This document shows positions 54,995-64,000 of a stretch of DNA of 64,000 bases, in pieces. A program made the position numbers and the translations under genes. Below the pieces are notes generated by a model that worked only from the letters and a program-made list of their open reading frames with translations, did not search any database and had not been told where the DNA came from. Position 1 is the stretch's first letter. The number at the start of each line of letters is the position of its first letter. This DNA is from Pictodentalium vernedei (lineage: Eukaryota; Mollusca; Scaphopoda; Dentaliida; Dentaliidae). The stretch spans positions 164,193,455-164,257,454 of the forward strand of contig CM062294.1 in assembly GCA_031216915.1 (NCBI GenBank), read 5' to 3'.

Positions 54995-55591
54995 ATAGCT
55001 GAATAGTAAAAAGGCTGGAGGGCCAAGGACATAGAGCAAAATGGAATACGCTCAATAAAATAAAATAGAGTCATCCCCTGTAGGGAAAAGGAAGTAATAG
55101 GCCTTACATGTATCTTTCTTATTTATGATAAATTAGAAAGATACAACACCTTCCAAAATTGAGCTTCATACATCCATGTACTCTATTAATATCCAATATA
55201 ATCCTTATACTAATAATTTTTAAAGTAAGCCAATAAATAAGTAAGTCTAGAGAATAGAGACTCTTATACTCCTAAAAGTGTCTGAGGATTGCATAATCAT
55301 GTCCGTTGACATATGCAATATTCAAAAGCTATACTTTAAAAACTAAGACTTGAATGAATTTTAAAAACCTAAACTTCTCACTAAACAACCATCCCAATAA
55401 CAGCTCAGAATTACTAACTCCGGAGGAGGTATCCCCTTGTTTTCATAGTAAAACAGGTGACCCAAGGGAACACCCTCCCCCCCCCCCCCCCCCCCTTTTT
55501 CTTGCCCTGGGTCAAATAGCCCAGAGCGAAGAGGGCAGCCGAACGGAGACACTGCCGAAACAGACAGCCTACCTAGCTATAGTAGCAACTG

Positions 55592-56610
55592 TTAAGTGAA
55601 TGACATTCTGAGCAGTAGATAATAGACCTAACAATAGAGGCCTCCAGAAATGGACTCGATATTTCTGAGATAAAATTCATGAATGTGGATGGCTGAGCGC
55701 AATGAGCGGCCTTCAAAAATCTATAATAGCGACACTATTAATGTAAGCCCAAGAAGTAGAAGAACTCTTACTTCATGAGCCGAAATCTTACGCACAACTG
55801 CTAAGTCAATGATATACTATAAGCAGTACCGATAGTTAATAGAATCCATTAACAAAAAAAAATGGAGCGTAACGTCCTTCTACTAGACATCAAAGACAGA
55901 AGAAGCTTACGCCCATAGTAATAAACAGAAATCTGTTTATAAATACATAAACTGTACCCGGAAAGAGTAAAGGCCTATGCCCATACGAAGACGGAAGGAC
56001 CTTAAAATAATAGGTTCCGGATAATAGGAGCCTAACTCTTATGCAACAATCCAACCTAAATAGTAACGGAAGTATTGATTCCGAAACTATGAAAGTGAAA
56101 ATCATCCATTGATAGTGCATGAAACTCACTGACTCTACAGTAAAAGAGAAACCAACAGAATTACTGTCTAAAAGGTCAGAATTTGAAAACTACTGTTTCC
56201 AGAGGCTCAAATGATTACTTAGCTAAATAAGAACCGAAGTTAAAATCCGTATAGGAATTTAATCTAAAGATTCTAAGTCTATTTATCAAAAAGTTACTAA
56301 CTGACTTAGATAAAGAGACAAAAGATTCAATTGTAAACTATCGTAGAGTGCCTAGGTATGAGGTAACATAAACCTATAACCTAAATAATAACAGGCTGCA
56401 GTAGATCTTGTGAAACAAGTATACTAAAAAATAGCAATGAGTAGTATGGAGGGATCAACAATATGAACATAATGATCCCTACACCACGACGGAAGAGCCT
56501 CCACTTTAGCCGCATAGAATAGCGAAGAAGAGGATCTCCTATAGTAAGAAATCGCGTCCAAAGCTCGTCCAGTACAGTGCTTACAATGCAATACGGACCA
56601 CACAACGGAA
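55592..56610 (-). pseudogene. DIRS D tyrosine recombinase remnant
   Basis: Collinear with 3294-4310 of copy A with the same indels and only scattered differences. Local pieces such as RALDAISYYRRSSSSLF remain. Not functional. Confidence 0.85.
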
Positions 56611-57510
56611 TACATGAAGGTTGCGACCTTGCAGGTTGTGATAAAGATGACACGATTTACCCAGTGAAAAAGATCCTCACATAGAGGAAGATTTCACGTT
56701 AAGACTCACAGTAGACAAGAGAGAAAATTACTCATGATCTCTGTGAAGATAGAGATGCTATCAACAGAAATGTATTGTGGTTGTTTATCTTAGCAATACC
56801 TGCTAAAACAACAGCGCCGGAGGATACGCGTATCCTATCATTCCGTCCTATAGATCAATAGAGCGTTAAGAATATTAGCTCAGAGATCTGGACAAGCCAA
56901 CACATACGTCTACAATTGATTAGCAAGCTGTGTCATAAATAAATCATCATTGGGCACTCCCATAGATAGCAAATCTGATTGAATACTTGTTTGTTGAGAG
57001 TCCATTCTGACAGCAACAAGCGACCCGTAAGAGAACGGGAGTCCGATAAAACAATCAGACGACCCGGAATATGACGGACCAAAACTGAACTTGGTGTGCT
57101 ATAACCAACAGACGGATTCTTTCCATTAAATTGAATAACGGAAACGAAAGAGTGCCTCCCTGGTTCCGGAGATACGCCACTACTGTCGAATTAAAGGACA
57201 GGAATTTGGGCATGCGTTTCTGAATAATGTTCATACAATGACATAAAGCAAGCCTAAAAAACATTATTCCGCGGAAGAAAACTGATTGCTAAAAGACTGC
57301 GGAACCCAAAGACCCTGGCACTTCGAATCCGTAGGGATCAGTATTATATCCCAATCTGTTTTGACTGGCAACCGTCATAACAGCCACACTCGGGTCCGGC
57401 AACTGCGGCGGCACTCTCTGAGTCAACCACCGAATGTTTGCCCCAGTCTGAATCTCTTGTAACACTAGATAGACAAGAGAACGTGTAAATCGAGCAATTC
57501 ATGGATTGCC
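56611..57510 (-). pseudogene. DIRS D RNase H / post-RNase H remnant
   Basis: As in copy A: NSTVVAYLRNQGGT and RLALCHCMNIIQK are recognisable. The RT core is missing, with gag sequence following directly at about 57510. Confidence 0.85.
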
Positions 57511-60416
57511 GAAAAGTTGCCGTCGAAGAGAAGCTCCTCCGAGAACGAAGCGACTCTGAGAGAGTTCTTAACCTTACTATCCACGTGAGTGGATGTAGCT
57601 AGGGCTGCGTCACGTCTAACTAACTCCAATCAGCCACTGAAGGGCGGAGTTATACGTGAACAAACTACTGCCCTCAAAAGAAATTACATTGAGAATAATA
57701 TCCCGTAAATCTTTTCTTGAAGACGTAATGATAACGCCTCAGTAAGGCGGATTACGTATAATAAAGCGTCTAAGTTAAGTCTACTATACATAATGTCGTT
57801 CCCAACATTGAAATTGGAAAAGACATAAACGGCGAAAAAGAATATATGCAGTTTTTAATCACACCGTCAAGACGCATATGAACTCTCGGTATGCCCTGCT
57901 CTGCCAAAATAAACTATTTGTATCAATGATAAAATGGCAGAAATGAGCAACGCGGACAAGAAACTAAACTATCATGCTTAGTAGCAGGCTTGTATATATA
58001 TATATATAGCGTCGAAAAATAAAACACATGTTGTAATGACAATATTGGACTGCGTCGGTAAGTCAGGGACAATGTCCCCGAACCGATCGAAAAATCCGAG
58101 TCCAATGACGCTATAAGTCTCTTATCCAAGATCGCAGCAATGAAGTCCGAAATAATAATCACTGGAAGATAATGCCAGAAGATATGAAAGGCATCTTCCG
58201 ATACTACTAAAGGGAAAACTCGAAATCTTTCGAATCCCTTTCGCCATCCTGTCGGACCCTATAAAGCGTTCGGTCGTCCGTACCTGATGCAACCGCGGAC
58301 CGCACCGACCCAGCGCCGTCGGATAATTCCTGATTCGACCGAGAAACTATCAATTGCTGGGATGCTGCGAAACAACTGTGCTAACTCGGATAGCACGTCC
58401 GTCACTGAGGCCTGAGGAGAAGCGGTCTTACGATGCATTGCCGCTGGAAGCTCCGTGATCGTTACCCCGTGCATACTACCAATATGCGAGCGAACGGAGT
58501 GTATAGGCCTCGTGTCCCTTGGCTACCGGATGGCGCGACCTATTCGCCGTGGAATCACTGAATGCCGAAACTGATCGGATACTCGAGGTCACGTAGCCAA
58601 TGTGCGGTCGTGTGCCCTGCTGTGAGGATGAGGAAGCATTAAAGACAGTCTCTCGGACAGTCAATATAACGGAGCGTCCCGACCAACGGACATATGCTCC
58701 GAATGTAAAATATCTGAACCACAACATGCGGTCCCCTATGTTGTTGGGCGAGAGAGGGACCTCTCTCGCTCACAGCCCGGACGGACCTGGACCAGCCAGG
58801 AACCAGACTAACAGGCTTCCTCCGATCTGTCCTCAATCTGCCGTCACTGGGTGAGTACTAAAGTAATTAAAGTGCTCGCATCACCCAAATCTCCTTCCTA
58901 GACCGCAACGGACGAACCCGGCAGCCGAACCATTCGATGAATGTACGCTACACCGGGTGAGCTAGTGAATGTCACTCCGTAGGCGATAGACATATTCCAT
59001 GAGCACTTATTGCCGCTAACTCTTCATTAACTATGACGACAGAGGCACACTTTGAAAGACATCTCCATAACTCTTCGAACAAGAAACCAGAAATGCTTGG
59101 TTAGCAAGCATAAAATAATAATATATATAGCGTCGTTCAATAATTCAAAAGTTTGTGTGACATTATTGGACTATGTTGGAACTGAGGGACGATGTCCCTG
59201 AACCGAACCAAAAATTTCTAAGTCCACCGACGCTATCAGTTTCTTATCCGGCATCGTAGCATTCTGGTCCGACGAAAGAAGCTGTAGAAGACCAAGTCAG
59301 ATGACATACACAACAGCATATGTTGTTCCGAAAGGGAAAGCTCGAAATCCTCCGAATCCCTTTCGGTATCCCGTCGGACCGGATGAAACTTTCGGACATC
59401 CGTACCCGCTTCCGCGGAGCGTCCCGACCCAGCATCGTCGGATAAAATATATGCGACAGATTCAGTTGATGCTGGGATGCTGTGATAAACTGTGCTATTA
59501 AGGAAAGCACGTCCGTTCCCGAGGCCTGTGCAGTAGCGGTCTTACGATGCATTGCCGCCGGAAGCTCCGTGTAGGTTGACTCCCGCACACTTCCTATGCG
59601 AACGTCCGGAGTCTGCAGGCCTCGTGTCCCTGGCTACCGGATGGTGTGACCTGGTCGCCGAAGAATCCTTGATCGGCAAAGCTGGTAATATATCGGCGGT
59701 CACGCAGCCAAGGTGCGGTCGTGTGCGCTGACGAGAAGAGGAAGCCTTAGCAGTCTCAGCGGACTGCCTATACAACGGAGCGTCCCGAGCGACGGACGTA
59801 TGCTCCGCTTACGACACATTTTGTACCACAACATCTGGGGCCAGATGTTGATGAACGAGAGAGGAGCCTCTCTCGCTTGCCGTCCGGATGGACCGGAACG
59901 AGCTATGAACCGGACTAAAAGGCTTCCTGCGTTCTCCCTCCGATCAGCCGTCACTGGGTGTGCATTAGGTTAGTTTATAGTGCTCGCATCACCCCAAAAA
60001 TCCTTCTAGACCGCAACGGACGAACCCGGCTGCCGAACCATTCGGTGAATGGACGCTACACCGGGCGAGCTAGCGGACGTCAAAGGCCGTCGAACCTACT
60101 AGGGTCCTCTTAGGCAATTGGCGTATCTACATGAGCACTTTTCCGCTAGCCCTTCATTAATTGTGACGACGGAGGCACACTGTTGAAAGACATCACAGAT
60201 ACATCACCCTAATCTTGATCGTCTGAAATAGAAATTGATAAAGTAGAGTGACCCTGCGGGGAAAGGACCGGAGTGTCCAAATCCCCAACAACATACCGTG
60301 ACATACGCTTCCCATATTGTCATCGAAATCATACGATACAGAACAGGAGTTAATGCGAGTACACTGACCACATATAGAATGATAATAAAGTCAGAGGAAG
60401 ACTTCCTCTTAAAACA
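57511..60416 (-). pseudogene. DIRS D gag remnant with duplication
   Basis: Two copies of the gag 5' half in tandem (about 60416-59125 and 59090-57995), then the remaining gag to the junction. The three gag stem-loops appear in both copies (around 58665-58765 and 59775-59880). Frames are broken. Confidence 0.8.
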
Positions 60417-61057
60417 AGAGGCCCCACGTGGCCTTAATCGCTCACCTGACAAAGTGACTCTAAGAAGTATTTTAGGTCACCTTCACCATGTCATGTCTCA
60501 TCAACATTAACTGGTTGAGTGATAGATTTTGTTTGAAGTTCAACATTTGTTACCTAAAATTAGTTTTATTTAAAATCATTGGTGTGTGGCCAATCTCCAA
60601 TGATTTTTAATAAAGCAAATTTATCTCTGCAGACAAACTGGTTTAGCATGAAGCACAAACAAGGAATGTGAAGAGATAGCCTTGGACATCTCTCCCCAAC
60701 TGTGGATATCTTCCATGTGCTAAATGTATATATTTGCATGCAAGAAAACAAAAATTTTCACAAATTTTATTTTTTTTTATCATCATTGGAACAAGCTCAA
60801 ACAGCTTATTCCAATAGGGGTATGGGAAGATCAGGTATATTTTTGAGACAGAAATGTGAATATATAAATAATGGTGTTTTTTTGTGAATGATGCTGGAGA
60901 ATTTTGCGTAAAGATATGGTAAATGGTTTGTTCTAGATACAGAATGATGCAAAAGTATTTAAATTTGATTAGGCAAGTTGTTCCTATAATGCATTTAAAA
61001 ATTGAAGTAACTGTATTTTTGCTGACGAACTTTTAGATGTGTGTGTCTGTGTTTGTG

Positions 61058-61107
<50 letters not shown>

Positions 61108-61739
61108 GGGTAAGAGTGTTCCTGAATAAATGGAAAATTTTATTTTTTGTTGAAAGACATAGTGCGTGAATGTTGATTGGAACAAGCTTAGAGAGCTCAT
61201 TTTAATGTGAAGTCATAAAGCTGTGTTTTACGTACGAAATTCTGGAATAACTAAAAAAATTGCTTTTTTGACTCAAAAAGCATGGTGTGCGACCTCTCAT
61301 TGGAATGAGCTCAAAAAGCTCATTCCAATGGGGTATTTACAAGCGATAAGTACATGTATGTTTAAGAGACAAAAATTAAAATTTGAATAGCGATTTTTGC
61401 GAAGAATGCTGACAAGTTTTGGCAGTTATGCTGGTAAAAAGGTAAGATATGCAAAGTGGTTGTTTTTTAGAGGCGACATTTAATTAAGGGGAATTAACCC
61501 TTGATTACTGAGGTAACTTCTAAAAGTACTGAAATTTCATGAAGCAATGTGAATAACAGACAACAGTTGCCTAAAAATTTCATGAATAACTAAAATTTTT
61601 ATTCCTTTGTCTCGAAAACATGGCATATGACCTTTGTTGGAATGAGCTGAATGCATGTGTTCCAATGAGGGGTCATAAAATTTGAACGAAGATTTGTGTG
61701 AATAATGCATTAGTACTGCTAGATTTGGGTAAACGGTTC
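60417..61739 (+). mobile_element. 5' part of a Helitron-like element, with MITEs inserted
   Basis: Begins (C)AAGAGGCCCCACGTGGCC then TTAATCGCTCACCTGAC; the similar start at 34027 and the end hairpin AGGTGAGCT at 28285 suggest the terminus of one superfamily. About 60500-61740 holds decayed MITEs (GGAACAAGCTCAAACAGCTT, GGAATGAGCTCAAAAAGCTC), a GT repeat (61038-61090) and a run of about 20 G (61091-61110). No gene seen. Confidence 0.5.
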
Positions 61740-64000
61740 ACCCTGGATACCACCCCTTCTATAGTAGATCTTTTCTGCAAATTTTGTCTAAGATTCTATC
61801 AACTTTACAAATAAATACGTTCATGAATCACAATCAGATCCACCCTACAATGTTGCATACCAAATATCAAAAGATTCTGCCTGCTGGATCTGGAGAAGAA
61901 GATTTTTTAAAAAATATGCCTGAAATGCACTAAGTTAAAATTTGGGCTCCTATACGGAGCCCAAATATAAACCCAGGGGGCCGATTTGAACAAACTTGAA
62001 TCAGATCCACCCCACAATGTTGCTTACCAAATATGAAAAGATTCTGAAGCTGGATCTGGAGAAGAAGATTTTTTAAGAAATTTGCTTGAAATGCACTAAG
62101 TTCGAATTCGAGCTTCTATACTGAGCCCAAATATGAAACTAGGAAGCCGATTTGAACAAACTTGAATCAGATCCACCCCACAATGTTGCATACCAAATAT
62201 CAAAAGATTCTGCCTGCTGGATCTGGAGAAGAAGATTTTTTAATAAATTTGCCCGAAATGCACTAAGTGTGAATTCGGGCTTCTATATTAAGCCCAAATA
62301 TGAATCCAGGGGGCCGATTTGAACAAACTTGAATCAGATCCACCCCGCAATGTTGCATACCAAATATCAAAAGATTCTGCCTGCTGGATCTGGAGAAGAA
62401 GATTTTTGAAGAAATTTGCCTGAAATGCACTAAGTGCGAATTCGGGCTTCTATATTAAGCCCAAATATGAATCCAGGGGGCCGATTTGAACAAACTTGAA
62501 TCAGATCCACCCCGCAATGTTGCATACCAAATATCAAAAAATTCTGCCTGCTGGATCTGGAGAAGAAGATTTTTGAAGAAATTTGCCCGAAATGCACTAA
62601 GTTTGAATTCGAGCTTCTATAGTGAGCCCAAATATGAATCCAGGGGGCCGATTTGAACAAACTTGAATCAGTCCACCCTGCAATGTTGCATACCAAATAT
62701 CAAAAGATTCTGCCTGCTGGATCTGGAGAAGATGATTTTTTAAGAAATTTGCCTGAAATGCACTAAGTTCGAATTCGAGCTTCTATAGTGAGCCCAAATA
62801 TGAATCTAGGAAGCCGATTTGAACAAACTTGAATCAGATCCACCCCACAATGTTGCATACCAAATATCAAAAGATTCTGCCTGCTGGATCTGGAGAAGAA
62901 GATTTTTTAATAAATTTGCTTGAAATGCACTAAGTTCAAATTTGGGCTCCTATACTGAGCCCAAATATAAACCCAGGGGGCCGATTTGAACAAACTTGAA
63001 TCAGATCCACCCCACAATGTTGCTTACCAAATATGAAAATATTCTGCCTGCTGGATCTGAAGAAGATTTTTTAAGAAATTTGCATGAAATGCACTAAGTT
63101 CCAATTCGAGCTTCTATAGTGAGCCCAAATATGAATCTAGGAAGCCGATTTGAACACACTTGAATCAGATCCACCCCACAATGTTGCATACCAAATATCA
63201 AAAGATTCTGCCTTCTGGATCTGGAGAAGAAGATTTTTTAAGAAATTTGCCTAAATGCACTAAGTTCGAAATTGGGCTCCTATACTGAGCCCAAATATGA
63301 ACCCAGGGGGCCGATTTGAACAAACTTGAATCAGATCCACCCTACAATGTTGCATACCAAATATCAAAAGATTCTGCCTGCTGGATCTGGAGAAGAAGAT
63401 TTTTTAAGAAATTTGCCTGAAATGCACTAAGTTCGAAATCGGGCTCCTATACTGAGCCCAAATATTAACCCAGGGGGCCGATTTGAACAATCTTGAATCA
63501 GATCCACCCCACAATGTTGCTTACCAAATATGAAAAGATTCTGCCTGCTGGATCTGGAGAAGAAGATTTTTGAAGAAATTTGCCTGAAATGCACTAAGTT
63601 CGAATTCGGGCTTCTATAGTAAGCCCAAATATGTATCCAGGGGGCCGATTTGAACAAACTTGAATCAGATCTACCCCGCAACATTGCATACCAAATATCA
63701 AAAGATTCTGCATGCTGGATCTGGAGAAAAAGATTTTTGAAGAAATTTGCCTGAAATGCACTAAATTCGAATTCAAGCTCCTATAGTGAGCCCAAATATG
63801 AATCTAGGGAGCCGATTTGAACAAACTTGAATCAGATCCACCCTACAATGTTGCATACCAAATATCAAAAGATTCTGCCTGCTGGATCTGGAGAAGAAGA
63901 TTTTCAAAGAAATTTGCCTGAAATGCAGTAAGTTCAAATTTGGGCTCCTATACTGAGCCAAAATATAAACCCAGGGGGCCGATTTGAACAAACTTGAATC
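61740..64000 (+). repeat. 167-bp tandem array, at least 13 units, open at window end
   Basis: Units aligned on TCAGATCCACC start at 61834, 62001, 62167, 62334, 62501, 62668, 62834, 63001, 63165, 63331, 63498, 63665, 63832 and 63999. Spacing is 166-167 bp with one 164. Each contains TACCAAATATCAAAAGATTC, CTGGATCTGGAGAAGAAGAT and GGGGGCCGATTTGAACAAAC. Reverse frames are open but are by-products of the repeat. It is probably the tandem core of the Helitron-like element starting at 60417. Confidence 0.9.

Larger units (their letters stand above)
54611..60416 (-). mobile_element. DIRS copy D (RT-deleted subfamily, 5' end cut by insertion)
   Basis: Left terminus GTTAAAAAATT at 54611. Nearly identical to copy A throughout: ICR at 54913-54994, YR remnant, RNase H remnant, the same gag/RNase H junction (about 57510), and the same gag duplication. 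It lacks the extra segment that A has at 7285-7530. Similarity to A stops at 60416 (TTAAAACA), where a Helitron-like element begins; the 5' leader and right terminal repeat should lie beyond the window. The left flank is unrelated to that of A, so A and D are separate insertions. Confidence 0.9.

Noticed and set aside
61740-64000. Open reverse frames of 60-88 codons with similar proteins in the 167-bp array
   Set aside because: They recur because the DNA unit repeats; unit length is not a multiple of three, frames change between units, and no start context or family is visible.

Overview
The window reads as an intron-rich animal locus, most likely from a mollusc and probably a bivalve. This is inferred from the repeats: SINEs with 5S-rRNA or tRNA heads on one shared body, Helitron-like elements with 160-170 bp tandem cores, abundant small MITEs, and DIRS-type tyrosine-recombinase retrotransposons. 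No bacterial-type gene, rRNA gene, functional tRNA gene or CRISPR array was seen.

One host gene can be followed on the minus strand. Five internal exons (53760-53945, 48416-48557, 43547-43711, 23955-24055, 11318-11440) have AG/GT borders and compatible phases. Together they encode about 238 contiguous residues resembling the helical arm after a NACHT/STAND ATPase domain, as in nephrocystin-3/TTC41-like proteins. Both ends of the gene lie outside the window. Its introns (4.7, 5.2, 12.5 and 19.5 kb, plus two open-ended ones) consist mostly of transposons.

Four DIRS elements dominate: A 2320-9399, B 12550-20811, C 35212-42667, D 54611-60416 (cut off by another element). All are coded on the minus strand, the same sense as the host gene. 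A-C each have a split terminal sequence and inverted terminal repeats of about 190 bp, and all four have an internal complementary region (ICR) that copies the joined ends in reverse complement. B and C are close to full coding capacity: gag, reverse transcriptase/RNase H (RT/RH), and tyrosine recombinase (YR). Their lesions differ. B has nearly intact gag and YR but a dead RT and an interrupted ICR. C has an open RT/RH and YR but two stops in gag and a SINE in its leader. A and D form a separate subfamily with the same roughly 1.3 kb deletion that removes the RT core and the same duplication of the 5' half of gag, yet they sit at unrelated sites. They therefore look like a non-autonomous lineage that moved after losing RT. 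Diverged DIRS pieces remain at 1-714, 10880-11216 and 51200-51617.

The rest is a nested record of insertions: PIF/Harbinger-like elements with TTA/TAA duplications (12879-14024, 30167-31658, 48582-49117), a hAT-like element with an 8-bp duplication (23361-23858), pogo-like copies (31827-32140, 32962-33367), three families of TTAA-flanked piggyBac-like MITEs, several SINEs with target-site duplications, and Helitron-like elements with tandem cores. The last of these ends the window as at least 13 copies of a 167-bp unit.
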